Shown one piece after another: positions 26,714-35,579 of a DNA stretch of 64,000 bases; within the stretch, counting starts at the first letter, position 1, and the number at the start of each line of letters is the position of its first letter. Origin of the DNA: JAVBJN01 sp031546985 (GTDB taxonomy: Bacteria > Bacteroidota > Bacteroidia > Chitinophagales > Chitinophagaceae); the NCBI GenBank assembly GCA_031546985.1, contig JAVBJN010000025.1, forward strand, positions 17,560 to 81,559. The letters are read 5' to 3'. Under the pieces are notes generated by a model, which saw only the letters and a list, made by a program, of their open reading frames with translations, was not told where the DNA came from and did no database searches. Both the position numbers and the translations under genes were made by a program.

Positions 26714-28414
26714 ATGAAAAAATTTTTATTGGCCGCGTTGCTCGGCGCAACGGCCGGCACTGTACATGCCCAGTTTTTTCAGCAGTACTATGCACATGCT
26801 GCTTACTATAACCTTACCGATGGCTTAAATACCCGGGTAGGAGGACTTGGCTTCCTCGCTATGGGCAACAATGACGACAGCTATAGTTTTGACCGTATGA
26901 ATATGAGCGGCGGCTTTAGCGGTGGCTTTTCGCGGCAATACTACATGTATTTGGGTAGCACACCAATGGTCATGCAGCGTGGTGGCTCCGTGGTAGAAAC
27001 CAATATTCCTGGTGGTAACAACTATGCCTTTGCTACGGCCAACCCCGAAGGTTTTTGTTTCGGAACCTTGCAGCCCAATGGCAATCTTTCGGTGCTGCAG
27101 CATTACCCGTTGGGTATCGGCGGCGTGGCAGAGCGGGCCTTGATCGCTAATTCTACTCAAACGCCGGGCAGCGCTTTTTTTATCAGCGGCAGGTACAACA
27201 ACCAGATGTATGTAGCACGGGTTACCAACACCGGAGCCGTAATCTGGAGCAATTGGTACACTATGAACGGCATTTCAAACATGCGCCCTGCGGCCATGAT
27301 TCAAAGCCGTGGCGGCGCTTTCGATCTGGTAATTGTGGGCGCCTGTAATTTTACCTCACCTGTGCGTGGCGATGATGCTTTCTTTCTGCGACTCGATCCC
27401 GCTACCGGTACTGTAATCAATACTGCCCTGTATGGCGCTGCCTCAACCAACGAAGGATTTAATTCCATTCTCGAAAGTGCCAACCCTGCCAGTCCGGGTT
27501 ATGTTATTGGCGGGCAGGTAAACCTGGAATCCTGGAGTGTAAAGGTGAATAACACCGGTACCAGTCTTTTGTGGGATTATATTTACAAGGCTACCGGTAC
27601 TACTTCTTATGCGCTTACCGGCGTGGTAGAGCGTAAAAACACTACGGGCGCATTTGAATACTTTGCGGTATGCCGTGATATGACCAACAAAGCATTGGTG
27701 TACAAGCTGGATGCAAACGGCCGCCCGGTAGGTATGACCTATCCTGGTGCCCCGCGCGACCAATTCCAATACACCGCGGCTACGAGCACAGCGCCAACCT
27801 TGCAAACCACCGGTGTGGATGTTGATGTACACACCAATGGTTTAAGTAACGATGGACTTAGTGTGTTTGGTTATGTAACCGATCCTGGCCTGCCGGGCAC
27901 TGCGCACTATACCTTCCTGGCCAAAACCTATTTTAACGGTGTGGTAGGTTGTGGTGAAGTATTGCGGAATGCCAATAACGTAAGCGGTCCGCCCATGTTA
28001 CCCACGCCAACTACTTCGCGCAACCCGTTATCACTTTCGCCTGCCACTGTAATAATCCAGGTGAATAATACGGTAATTCCTACTACACTTTGCACAGGAG
28101 AGGTTATACCTGGAGGCTCCAATGCGCGTAAAGCCAATCCTGGTGTACTGCAACAGTTAACAGTAAGTCCCAACCCGGTTACCGATATGTTTACCGTGTC
28201 GGGGCCAGTAACCGAAGGCGATGGAACGGTTAAAGTAGAGCTGGTAGATATGCTGGGCCACAGTGTGTATGTGCATACGCTTACCGGTATGCAATCGCAG
28301 TTTAGCCTTAGCCTGAGCAGAAGCAGTCTTAATTGTGCTGCTGGTATGTACCTGCTCAATGTATACAATGGCGCGCATAAGGAAACCCTGCGTTTGGTTT
28401 TTGCATCTAACTGA
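26714..28414 (+). CDS. Secreted protein with T9SS type A sorting domain
   Basis: A 566-residue exported protein. It has a signal peptide (to about residue 22, VHAQ) and a central beta-propeller-like region of strands with aromatic/Gly ends (LNTRVGGLGFLAMGNNDDS; MYVARVTNTGAVIWSNWY). A C-terminal T9SS type A domain begins LTVSPNPVTDMFTVSG and ends with GMYLLNVYNG. It is secreted or held on the surface by T9SS. The central part has no recognisable catalytic motif. The gene is flanked by terminators on both sides and so is monocistronic. Confidence 0.88.
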   Translation: MKKFLLAALLGATAGTVHAQFFQQYYAHAAYYNLTDGLNTRVGGLGFLAMGNNDDSYSFDRMNMSGGFSGGFSRQYYMYLGSTPMVMQRGGSVVETNIPGGNNYAFATANPEGFCFGTLQPNGNLSVLQHYPLGIGGVAERALIANSTQTPGSAFFISGRYNNQMYVARVTNTGAVIWSNWYTMNGISNMRPAAMIQSRGGAFDLVIVGACNFTSPVRGDDAFFLRLDPATGTVINTALYGAASTNEGFNSILESANPASPGYVIGGQVNLESWSVKVNNTGTSLLWDYIYKATGTTSYALTGVVERKNTTGAFEYFAVCRDMTNKALVYKLDANGRPVGMTYPGAPRDQFQYTAATSTAPTLQTTGVDVDVHTNGLSNDGLSVFGYVTDPGLPGTAHYTFLAKTYFNGVVGCGEVLRNANNVSGPPMLPTPTTSRNPLSLSPATVIIQVNNTVIPTTLCTGEVIPGGSNARKANPGVLQQLTVSPNPVTDMFTVSGPVTEGDGTVKVELVDMLGHSVYVHTLTGMQSQFSLSLSRSSLNCAAGMYLLNVYNGAHKETLRLVFASN

Positions 28415-28435
28415 TTTCGTTTTTAAGCAGATGAG

Positions 28436-28468
28436 AATCCCGGCCGTTTGTGCCGGGATTTTTTTTTG
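28436..28468 (+). terminator. Terminator after the T9SS cargo gene
   Basis: Stem aatcccggc / gccgggatt with a 7-nt loop, followed by a run of Ts. Confidence 0.88.
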
Positions 28469-28716
28469 ATGCAAGGGCTTTGGTGTTAATACTGTGGCAT
28501 CGCTACCCATTTTGCGGCATCATTTCGCAGGCCAATGGTTTTCTGTTGCTGAGCCGTGATAAAAAATGTAGTGTTTATCGTTTTGAATGTGTGTTGTTTA
28601 CATCGCTGTAGCTCCCGAAAAATGATAAAAAGTGCAATGCTGGCCTGGTGTTTGTACGTATTACAGCGAACCGTATTGGAATATGCATATTCACTAACCC
28701 TTGAAAAGCGAAAGAG

Positions 28717-28935
28717 ATGAGCATACAGAATGATAAGCCCGCGAACCCAACACCAACGCCCGATCCGGGAAAAATAGGCAATCCTAACCCGCATCCGCCG
28801 CATAACCCCGAAGTAAAGCCGGGAGAAAGGCCCGATGAAATAAAACCTACTCAAACACCTCCGGAAATTCCTCCTGCGGAAAAACCACAGAAGGGTTCCG
28901 ATCCGCAACAGCGTAACCAGACTGGCACTCCTTAA
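28717..28935 (+). CDS. Small proline-rich protein
   Basis: A 72-residue hydrophilic protein made largely of Pro, Asn, Glu, Lys and Gly (PTPTPDPGKIGNPNPHPP). It has no signal peptide and is probably disordered. Small Pro-rich proteins of this kind recur in Bacteroidota without known function. A longer minus-strand frame covers it but is Arg/Phe-rich and implausible. The 302-nt gap upstream (28415-28716) holds the preceding terminator and no recognisable site. Confidence 0.6.
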   Translation: MSIQNDKPANPTPTPDPGKIGNPNPHPPHNPEVKPGERPDEIKPTQTPPEIPPAEKPQKGSDPQQRNQTGTP

Positions 28936-28940
28936 CAAGA

Positions 28941-28959
28941 AAAAACTCACGCAGTTTTT
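28941..28959 (+). terminator. Weak terminator-like hairpin after the Pro-rich gene
   Basis: aaaaact / agttttt with a 5-nt loop; the stem is mostly A-T. Confidence 0.4.
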
Positions 28960-29043
28960 TGTTTGCCGGTAACGTTAAAGAGTTGAACAGTCCATCATTT
29001 TAAGGGCACTAAGCTTGAAAGAACCAAGGTTTAGTGTAAAATG

Positions 29044-29069
29044 AAACCCTCTGTATTTACGGAGGGTTT
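29044..29069. terminator. Terminator-like hairpin in the 28.9-29.3 kb gap
   Basis: aaaccctc / gagggttt with a 10-nt loop, followed by Ts. No gene ends directly before it on the plus strand, so it may serve the Pro-rich gene or an unseen short RNA. Confidence 0.5.
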
Positions 29070-29135
29070 TGTTTGTGTTATGGATAGGCCTGCGCAATAA
29101 AAAAAACGACCCGGTGCCGGAGCATGAGTCGCTTT

Positions 29136-29321
29136 TCACTTCTTCCGCAACGTAGCATACAAGGCCATTTCATCGCGGTTTTTGGTATACGCCGGCCTCA
29201 GCGGCCTGGTCATTACCTTTAGGAAGTGGTTTCGGTTTATGTGTTTCCAGAATCGTGCCAGATTGTGAAAAATAATTGGCTCGCTATGGTCTGGTTTTTG
29301 AGGCAGAACCGTTGAATCAAA
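29136..29321 (-). pseudogene. Start-less open frame ending at a terminator-like hairpin (possible gene remnant)
   Basis: On the minus strand 61 sense codons run from an upstream stop (29322-29324) to TGA at 29136-29138, without an early ATG or GTG; the first ATG is at 29213. The translation looks protein-like (FHNLARFWKHINRNHFLKV, then MTRPLRPAYTKNRDEMALYA) and basic. Right after the stop, an imperfect hairpin (aaagcgac...gtcgtttt) leads into a T-run in the same direction. It could be the decayed 3' end of a gene, or a short ORF with an unusual start. No family is recognised. Confidence 0.35.
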
Positions 29322-29332
29322 CTATTAATACC

Positions 29333-29581
29333 ATGGCAAAGTATTCAGAAAAAACGCAGGATACCGTTGAGGAAGCGATGCATAAAATGAAGAAAGGCAC
29401 GCTTAAAAGCGGTAGTGGTAAAAAAGTAAAGAGCCGTAAACAAGCCATTGCTATCGGCCTGTCCGAAGCAAGAGAAAAAGGATATAAGGTGCCGGCACCC
29501 AAAACGAAAACCAAACTTGCCACTACCAAGAAAACCACAACACGAAAAACGGCAACAAAATCTGCTTCTAAAAGTAAATAA
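29333..29581 (+). CDS. DUF6496 small basic protein
   Basis: An 82-residue protein. MAKYSEKTQDTVEEAMHKMK and SRKQAIAIGLSEAREKGYK form the DUF6496 domain, followed by a Lys/Thr/Ala tail (TTRKTATKSASKSK) like that of histone H1-like proteins. It probably binds nucleic acid in the cytoplasm, by composition only. The ATG at 29333 starts the domain; the longer frame from 29276 adds unrelated residues. Confidence 0.85.
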   Translation: MAKYSEKTQDTVEEAMHKMKKGTLKSGSGKKVKSRKQAIAIGLSEAREKGYKVPAPKTKTKLATTKKTTTRKTATKSASKSK

Positions 29582-29609
29582 CCATAATTCACACGCAAGA
29601 GGAGATATA

Positions 29610-29642
29610 AACCCGGTCTTTATTTTAAATAAAGGCCGGGTT
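29610..29642. terminator. Terminator after the DUF6496 gene
   Basis: A 16-bp stem aacccggtctttattt / aaataaaggccgggtt (one G-T pair) with A and T tracts, followed by gcttttta. Confidence 0.88.
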
Positions 29643-29704
29643 GCTTTTTATACCCGTTTGATGAGGTTTGGAACAATTATTTTTAATTTTATTCATTTTG
29701 TTTT

Positions 29705-29712
29705 TAACTTTG
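29705..29712 (+). promoter_or_regulatory. -7 element TAACTTTG of the DUF2089 gene
   Basis: An exact TAnnTTTG match in a very A/T-rich stretch, 19 nt before the ATG. Confidence 0.55.
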
Positions 29713-29731
29713 TTAAAATTGATATTAAAAT

Positions 29732-29998
29732 ATGCAAAAGCGACTTCCAGTAGTCTGTCCGTCTTGCTCGGCCAGGTTAAAGGTAAAAAGCCTGCATTGC
29801 GAGCAATGCGAAACAGAAGTAAGCGGCCTGTTCGATTTGCCATTGCTGGCCAGCCTCACAACGGAAGAGCAGTTGTTTATTACCGATTTTGTACGCAGCA
29901 GCGGAAGCCTTAAAGATATGGCACAGAAGCTCGGATTAAGCTACCCAACGGTACGCAATATGCTCGATGATCTTATTCAAAAACTGAACAAAAAATAG
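29732..29998 (+). CDS. DUF2089 zinc-ribbon/HTH regulator
   Basis: An 88-residue protein: a zinc ribbon with C9-x2-C12...C23-x2-C26, then a helix-turn-helix (about residues 50-85; FVRSSGSLKDMAQKLGLSY, TVRNMLDDLIQKL) resembling sigma/Trp-repressor-like DNA readers. This is the DUF2089 layout, thought to be a transcription regulator. It is followed one nt later by a membrane protein gene, so the pair is probably co-transcribed and functionally tied. Confidence 0.88.
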   Translation: MQKRLPVVCPSCSARLKVKSLHCEQCETEVSGLFDLPLLASLTTEEQLFITDFVRSSGSLKDMAQKLGLSYPTVRNMLDDLIQKLNKK

Positions 29999-29999
29999 T

Positions 30000-30548
30000 A
30001 TGCTGAAAGAAAGGTTGTTGTACCCCTTCCGTTTTATTGCTGGTGCACAAGCACTGGGGCTGGGTTTGGCTGTAATGGCCATTACGGCTGTAGTTGCTTA
30101 TTTCAGTCATACACATTTTGATGGCGTAATTGATACGCATTACGGCGCTTCTGCACCATTTTATGTATATGCAGCAGAGGCATTGGCCGATTGGGTCGTG
30201 CTCACCCTGGTGTTGTATGCAGCAGGGCGTATTTTATCTTCTTCGGCCATTCGCCTTATAGATGTGGCGGGCACCATAGCCCTGAGCCGCGCTCCCTTGC
30301 TTATTGCTGCATTAGGCGGCTGGCTGTCCGTGCCACCTGTAATTACCGATAAACTCGATTTTTCATTAACGCCGGGTATGATCGGGCAGATAGTATTGTC
30401 GCTGGCTTGTACCATCTGGTTGGTGGCCCTGTATTACCAGGCTTATACCATTTCCTGCAATATAAAAGGGAGCAAAGGCACCATCAGTTTTATTGTTGGG
30501 CTGCTGGTAGCAGAAGTGCTCGTATACCAGGTCTTCCGGCTTATTTAG
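30000..30548 (+). CDS. Polytopic membrane protein (Yip1-like)
   Basis: A 182-residue membrane protein with about five hydrophobic segments (near 14-36, 52-75, 95-112, 128-147, 158-180) and polar loops. The arrangement resembles small Yip1-domain proteins found next to DUF2089 regulators, but the family call is inference. The ATG overlaps nothing and starts one base after the DUF2089 stop, a coupled arrangement. Confidence 0.75.
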   Translation: MLKERLLYPFRFIAGAQALGLGLAVMAITAVVAYFSHTHFDGVIDTHYGASAPFYVYAAEALADWVVLTLVLYAAGRILSSSAIRLIDVAGTIALSRAPLLIAALGGWLSVPPVITDKLDFSLTPGMIGQIVLSLACTIWLVALYYQAYTISCNIKGSKGTISFIVGLLVAEVLVYQVFRLI

Positions 30549-30576
30549 TTTTTTTAAACCACTACAAATAATTGCT

Positions 30577-31800
30577 ATGAAAGTTGTTACACTTTTTATC
30601 GCGCTGTGCTGCGCGGTAGTTTCTGCCATGGCTGGCAACAGCATCAATATTACGTTTACGCACGATGGCCTTCAATTGCATGGGCGGTTGGAAATTCCTT
30701 CGTCGGGTAACGGTCCTTTTCCGGTTATTATACTGGCGCCGGGTAGCGGTGCCAACGATAAGGATTGCACGGTAGCTATGATTGGCGCCAATGTAAGCTG
30801 CCTGTATCCCGATCTGTTTGGCGATACGCTGCGACCTTACAAAGCATTGAGCCAGGCACTGTCTGACTCCGGTTATGCAGTATTTACTTACGATAAAGTG
30901 GAGTACAGCTATCCCAACCCGGGCACCATTACCTTTCACAAGCTATGGATGCCGGTAGAGAGCGCCATCGCTTACCTTAAAACGCGCACAGAAGTAGATG
31001 CACAGCAAATTATATTGCTGGGCCATAGCGAAGGCAGTGGCATTATTCCCTACATCACACAAAGCCATCCCGAAGTAAAAGCGCTCATCTCGCTTGCCGG
31101 CCCCAGAACGCCCTTTGATAGTATACTGGCTTACCAGATCAAAAATATTATGGCCACCTGCAATGGCGATACCAATTTGGGCAATACACAGGCAGGGCAG
31201 ATACTGCAATACTATGGCGCAATCAGAAGTGGCAACTGGAATGGGGTTACGCCGCCCATTTTTGGTGTATCGGCCGCGGTTTGGAGCGAGTATATTAAGG
31301 TGTTCGACTCTGTATCGTACCGTTACAACGCGGTAAATAAGCCTACGCTGTTTATTGGTTTGGGCAACGATATTAACGTGCCGGTGGCTACGGAGCTGCA
31401 CCGTTTTAAACAGGAAAATACAACTGGAGCCGATTTTTATGAGCTGCTGGGATTAAACCATTACCTCTGCACCAACAACAATCCGGTAACGGCGCGTGAA
31501 GTGCCCGATACTATTGTGTATTGGTTGCGTAAGCAGGGTATTGTTACCGGGTTAAGCGCTGTGCAGGAAAGCGGCAAAGGCATACAAATCAAACAGGAAG
31601 GATCGCGTATCTATGTTATGTCTGGCAAGGCGGCCATCAAAAAGATAGTGGTGGTGGATATGAACGGCCGGGTAGTGCTGGAGCAGAATGGCAACAGTGT
31701 TAAAGAACAAATAGACATAAGTGGTCGTGCAAGTGGTATATATGTGCTCAAAGTGCTGGCCGGCAAAGATTCTGCCAGCTTTAAGGTGGCATTGCATTAA
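30577..31800 (+). CDS. Secreted alpha/beta hydrolase with T9SS type A sorting domain
   Basis: A 407-residue exported enzyme. It has a signal peptide (to about residue 19). The alpha/beta-hydrolase domain (about 22-325) has FPVIILAPGSGANDKD at the oxyanion side and the nucleophile elbow G149-H-S151-E-G153. A late HYLCTNNNPV region supplies a candidate catalytic His. The C-terminal type A T9SS domain (about 335-407; GIYVLKVLAGKDSASFKV) follows. It is likely an esterase or peptidase displayed at the surface or released; the substrate is unknown. Confidence 0.88.
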   Translation: MKVVTLFIALCCAVVSAMAGNSINITFTHDGLQLHGRLEIPSSGNGPFPVIILAPGSGANDKDCTVAMIGANVSCLYPDLFGDTLRPYKALSQALSDSGYAVFTYDKVEYSYPNPGTITFHKLWMPVESAIAYLKTRTEVDAQQIILLGHSEGSGIIPYITQSHPEVKALISLAGPRTPFDSILAYQIKNIMATCNGDTNLGNTQAGQILQYYGAIRSGNWNGVTPPIFGVSAAVWSEYIKVFDSVSYRYNAVNKPTLFIGLGNDINVPVATELHRFKQENTTGADFYELLGLNHYLCTNNNPVTAREVPDTIVYWLRKQGIVTGLSAVQESGKGIQIKQEGSRIYVMSGKAAIKKIVVVDMNGRVVLEQNGNSVKEQIDISGRASGIYVLKVLAGKDSASFKVALH

Positions 31801-31898
31801 ACGTGTGGTGCGGGTTAAAGGCTATATAAAACAGAAATAAAATTTTAAATCATATGCCGTATAGTATGTATATTTTCATTTCGTTTCTACATCCCTTT

Positions 31899-31906
31899 TA
31901 AATTTG
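31899..31906 (+). promoter_or_regulatory. -7 element TAAATTTG of the VOC gene
   Basis: An exact TAnnTTTG match, 16 nt before the ATG at 31923. Confidence 0.6.
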
Positions 31907-31922
31907 TATAACACGTTCGAAT

Positions 31923-32333
31923 ATGAAAAAAGTAACGGGCATTGGCGGCGTATTTTTTAAATGCGATAATCCGCAAGCTATGAACGAATGGTATGCCAAA
32001 AATCTTGGATTGCCTACCAGCGAATACGGAACTACATTTGAGTGGCGGCAGGCCGATGATCCGTCCAAAACAGGATCTACATCGTGGTGTGCGTTTCCGA
32101 AGGATACCGAATATTTTAATCCGTCGGCTAAGCCATTTATGATTAACTACCGGGTAGAAAACATTGCCGCGCTGGTAGAAGAACTGAAAAAAGACAACGT
32201 AACCATTGTAAATGAAATTGTAGAATATCCCTACGGAAAATTTGTTCATGTACTCGATCCCGAAGGAAACATTATTGAGCTTTGGGAACCCAAAGACGAT
32301 TCGGATCAGGAACAGGATAATGTGGCAGGCTAA
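31923..32333 (+). CDS. VOC family protein (glyoxalase/bleomycin-resistance-like)
   Basis: A 136-residue protein with the VOC double beta-alpha-beta3 pattern: MKKVTGIGGVFFKCDNPQAM at the start, WYAKNLGLPTSEYG, and the C-terminal HVLDPEGNIIELWEP with a metal-ligand-type Glu. It resembles lactoylglutathione-lyase-related proteins, but the reaction is not deducible. It has its own promoter box and terminator. Confidence 0.88.
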   Translation: MKKVTGIGGVFFKCDNPQAMNEWYAKNLGLPTSEYGTTFEWRQADDPSKTGSTSWCAFPKDTEYFNPSAKPFMINYRVENIAALVEELKKDNVTIVNEIVEYPYGKFVHVLDPEGNIIELWEPKDDSDQEQDNVAG

Positions 32334-32350
32334 AACCTGTGAACCGCTTT

Positions 32351-32380
32351 AAAAAAGACCCTCTTGCAGGGTCTTTTTTT
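32351..32380 (+). terminator. Terminator after the VOC gene
   Basis: A perfect 12-bp stem aaaaaagaccct / agggtctttttt with loop cttgc. Confidence 0.92.
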
Positions 32381-32572
32381 ATGAATAAAACATTATGATA
32401 GTGAGAATAGTAGCGGTTAATCTTGGCAGGCTCGGCTTAAAATCGTACTTTCAGGATAACAGTGTTACAGCAATACGATCTGTTGTTATGTTTTGAAGCG
32501 GATTAGATGCATGGACAGGAGAAAGAACAGCGGAATCAACGAAGTATAATTTTACCACCTAACTGAAAGATC

Positions 32573-33301
32573 ATGGCTACACCAAAGAAACCTGTTCCCA
32601 AAAAAGTTGCGCCCCGTAAACCCAAGTCCAAAGAAACCGAACGTTTACTGGTGCCCGAAAAAATGCTGCATTTGCCCGATGCAGATGCTACCGATTACAT
32701 CCTGGTAGAGCAGGATAACCCCAATAATTTTAAGATTGTACCCGCTTTTGAATGGAAGGATATGCGGGATAGTCACAAGCAATTCAGCGCCAAATTTACA
32801 CATGCTCCTTTCCTCATGTACTCTGCCATACGCCGTGCAGGCCGGTTAGAATACGACGAATTTCATTTTGAAGGACTGCTGGGCGAGGAGAAACACGGCA
32901 AGCCGATTCTCATCAACGGGCTTTCGCAATTAAATGAAACATTTGGCGCACCTTTTCCTGAATTGAAAATAGAGCAAGCCAGTACTTGTCCGTTTATTAT
33001 TCCTGCCAGTGGTTCGGGAGCCACGTTTGGTTCTGGCAATACTGCCGCGGCTGCTACTGCAATGGCTACTTCCAATTGTAAGCGGCTGGTAGCTACCGAG
33101 TTTGATTACGCGATGGACCAGGTACATTGCCCCGGTGGTTGCAGCGAAAAACTACCCATTTATTTTAATGTAGGTTTTAACACCATTTACACCAAAGCGT
33201 TGCCGGTGTTTATGACACTTATTGGTTTCCCGGCTTTTGAAGCCAAAGTAGCTTACGGTTGGATAGCCATGATTCAGTGCTCCGATAAAAAAGAAATGTA
33301 G
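32573..33301 (+). CDS. Protein of unknown function
   Basis: A 242-residue protein without a signal peptide. The N-terminal 25 residues are Lys/Pro-rich and basic (KKPVPKKVAPRKPKSKE). A globular part follows (YSAIRRAGRLEYDEFHFEG), then a Gly/Ala/Ser/Thr stretch (about 143-165; SGSGATFGSGNTAAAATAMA). The C-terminal part is hydrophobic with a Cys pair (VHCPGGCSEKL). I do not recognise a family. Base and codon use resemble the neighbours. It is convergent with the M13 peptidase gene across a bidirectional terminator. Confidence 0.75.
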   Translation: MATPKKPVPKKVAPRKPKSKETERLLVPEKMLHLPDADATDYILVEQDNPNNFKIVPAFEWKDMRDSHKQFSAKFTHAPFLMYSAIRRAGRLEYDEFHFEGLLGEEKHGKPILINGLSQLNETFGAPFPELKIEQASTCPFIIPASGSGATFGSGNTAAAATAMATSNCKRLVATEFDYAMDQVHCPGGCSEKLPIYFNVGFNTIYTKALPVFMTLIGFPAFEAKVAYGWIAMIQCSDKKEM

Positions 33302-33363
33302 GGTAACCTCTTGCCTGCCAATTCCGGGTTTGTAAAGCAAGTTTTACCACCCGGGTATAAATG

Positions 33364-33396
33364 AAAACCGCCCCCGTATTGAACGAGGGCGGTTTT
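33364..33396. terminator. Bidirectional terminator between convergent genes
   Basis: aaaaccgccc / gggcggtttt with a 13-nt loop, A- and T-flanked, serving the unknown gene and the M13 peptidase. Confidence 0.85.
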
Positions 33397-33417
33397 CTTA
33401 TGTAAGTCAGTAAGTGA

Positions 33418-35469
33418 TTACCATACTTTAGCACGCAGACTGTCTGCTTTCCAGAGCTTGTCGCCTTCTTTAAGGCCAAACGCTGTGTAGAACTCCTGCA
33501 TGTTGCTCAGCGGACCGTTACAACGGAAGATGTTCGGAGAGTGAGGGTCGATGTTGATGCGACGGATCAGCTCTTCGGGACGGGTGTTGGCGCGCCATAC
33601 CTGAGCCCAGCTCAGGAAGAAACGCTGGTCGGGGGTAAAGCCGTCGATTTTCTCGTTGCCTTTACCTTGCTGTGTTTTCTTAAATGCTTCGTAAGCGATA
33701 GCCAGACCACCCAGATCGGCAATGTTTTCGCCCTGGGTCAGTTCCCCATTTACGTGAATGCTATCCAGTACGGTGTAAGCATTGTATTGGTTTACAACCT
33801 GGGTTGTTCTTTTCTTAAAGTTGGCTTCGTCCTGAGGGCTCCACCAGTTTTTAAGGTTACCATCGGCAGCGTACTGCGCACCCTGGTCGTCAAAACCGTG
33901 GGTCATTTCGTGGCCGATTACGGCACCAATACCACCGTAGTTGATGGCATCATCCGCATTGAAATCGAAGAACGGGAAGCGCAGGATACCGGCAGGGAAA
34001 ACGATCTCGTTAAATGCAGGGTTGTAGTATGCATTTACAGTTGGAGGTGTCATGCCCCATTCGGTTTTATCTACTGGTTTGCCCAGTTTGCTCACCATGT
34101 ATTTGTACTCGAAATTAGCCGAGTTCATCATGTTCTTAGCGTAAGAATCACGCACGATGGTCAGGTTGCTGTAATCTTTCCATTTGTCGGGGTAACCGAT
34201 CTTTTTCATGAAAGAGTTCAGTTTAGCCAGCGCTTTCTGCTTGGTGCTGTCGCTCATCCAGTCTACGCGTTTGATGCGCTCTGCATAAGTTTCCTGCAGG
34301 TTGTTAACCAGTGCCAGCATACGTTCTTTAGCTTCAGGTTTGAAGTTTTTGTCAACGTACATTTTACCCAGCAGTTCGCCCACAGAACCGTCTACTGAAG
34401 TCAGTACACGTTTCCAGCGTGGTTTTTGCTCTTGCTGGCCGGTAAGGGTTTTGCCGTAGAACTCGAAGTTTTGTTTGTCGAAAGCGCTGCTCAGGTAAGA
34501 AGCGTTTTCGTTAATCAGGTTCCAGCGCAGGTAAGTTTTCCAATCGGCAATAGGCGTGCTTTTCAGCATACCACCAACTGTTTTAAAGAAGTTAGGCTGA
34601 CCAATAAGCAGGGTATCCTGGCCTTTGATCTCCATTTTGTCGGTAATAGCAGCCCAGTTTACACCAGTTGCTTTATCGAGCTGTGCTACGTTGAATTTGT
34701 TGTACACTTTGTACGGATCGCGCATTTCCACACGGGTCATGCTGGCGCCAGCCAGTTTGCTTTCGAGTGCGTAAACGGTAGCAGCGTTTTTCTTAGCGGT
34801 TGCTTCGTCGTCGCCAGCCAGTGCAAACATTTTAGCCAGGTGCTCCATGTAAGCCTCGCGGATTTTTTTGGAGCGGTCATCTGTCTTAAAGTAATAGTCG
34901 CGGTCTGGCAGGCCAATACCACCCTGGAAGAACTGGGGCAGCATTTTTTCTACGTTCTTATCATCGGGGCCGATGTAGAAAGAGAAAAGCGGGTTTAAAC
35001 CTACGGTGTGCTCGTAAGCAACTTCGGTGAGCACGCCCTGGGCATCGGTAATAGCGTTGATGCGGTCCAGATCGGCTTGCAGCGGCGTAATGCCGGCTTT
35101 GTCGATAGCGGCGCTATCCATTCCCGAAAGGTAGAAATCGCCTACTTTTTGCTCCATGCTACCTGCTTTGCCATTGGCTTTGGCAGCCTGGTCCAGGAGT
35201 TCGTGCAGCGCTTTGTAGTTGAATTCCTGCAGTTCGTTAAAACTGCCCCAGCGGGTTTCCGTACCCGGAATCGGGTTGCTTTTCAACCAGCCACCGTTGG
35301 CGTACATAAAGAAGTCGTCGCCTGGTTTGATAGTTGTATCCATATTGGCCAGGTCGATAAACTTACGTTTTTCCGTGCTGGCTGTTGTGGTATCGCCACC
35401 TTGCTTATTCTGGCACGATGCCAGGGCGCAAAGGGCTACACCCGAAATAACCAATGATTTTACATTCAT
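33418..35469 (-). CDS. M13 (neprilysin-like) zinc metallopeptidase, lipoprotein
   Basis: A 683-residue peptidase with a lipoprotein signal (ALASC, Cys19). The catalytic zinc motif HEMTH is at residues 520-524, and GENIADLGGLAIAYEAFKK supplies the third ligand (ExxxD motif). NAYYNPAFNEIVFPAGI, upstream of HEMTH, is the family's substrate-binding NAYY segment. The length is normal for bacterial M13 enzymes such as PepO. It should cleave oligopeptides outside the cytoplasmic membrane. Codon use is that of well-expressed genes. A -7 box lies 25 nt upstream. Confidence 0.95.
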   Translation of the reverse strand: MNVKSLVISGVALCALASCQNKQGGDTTTASTEKRKFIDLANMDTTIKPGDDFFMYANGGWLKSNPIPGTETRWGSFNELQEFNYKALHELLDQAAKANGKAGSMEQKVGDFYLSGMDSAAIDKAGITPLQADLDRINAITDAQGVLTEVAYEHTVGLNPLFSFYIGPDDKNVEKMLPQFFQGGIGLPDRDYYFKTDDRSKKIREAYMEHLAKMFALAGDDEATAKKNAATVYALESKLAGASMTRVEMRDPYKVYNKFNVAQLDKATGVNWAAITDKMEIKGQDTLLIGQPNFFKTVGGMLKSTPIADWKTYLRWNLINENASYLSSAFDKQNFEFYGKTLTGQQEQKPRWKRVLTSVDGSVGELLGKMYVDKNFKPEAKERMLALVNNLQETYAERIKRVDWMSDSTKQKALAKLNSFMKKIGYPDKWKDYSNLTIVRDSYAKNMMNSANFEYKYMVSKLGKPVDKTEWGMTPPTVNAYYNPAFNEIVFPAGILRFPFFDFNADDAINYGGIGAVIGHEMTHGFDDQGAQYAADGNLKNWWSPQDEANFKKRTTQVVNQYNAYTVLDSIHVNGELTQGENIADLGGLAIAYEAFKKTQQGKGNEKIDGFTPDQRFFLSWAQVWRANTRPEELIRRINIDPHSPNIFRCNGPLSNMQEFYTAFGLKEGDKLWKADSLRAKVW

Positions 35470-35494
35470 GGAGTGCAGAATTTTTATAACCGGA

Positions 35495-35502
35495 CAAATA
35501 TA
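35495..35502 (-). promoter_or_regulatory. -7 element TATATTTG of the M13 peptidase gene
   Basis: Reads TATATTTG on the minus strand (TAnnTTTG), 25 nt before the ATG. Confidence 0.55.
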
Positions 35503-35579
35503 ACGAAGTGCTTGTATTTATAACCCTGTATTTGGGATGAATGGCTAAATGGCTGTATAAGTCCTGGTTCTGGGGGAGG

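Noticed and set aside
28486..28950. 154-codon minus-strand frame over the Pro-rich ORF
   Set aside because: Arg/Phe/Ile-rich and lacks any signature; the opposite strand gives a more plausible small protein.
33541..34398. 285-codon plus-strand frame opposite the M13 peptidase gene
   Set aside because: A shadow of a strongly supported peptidase gene; the composition is antisense-like.
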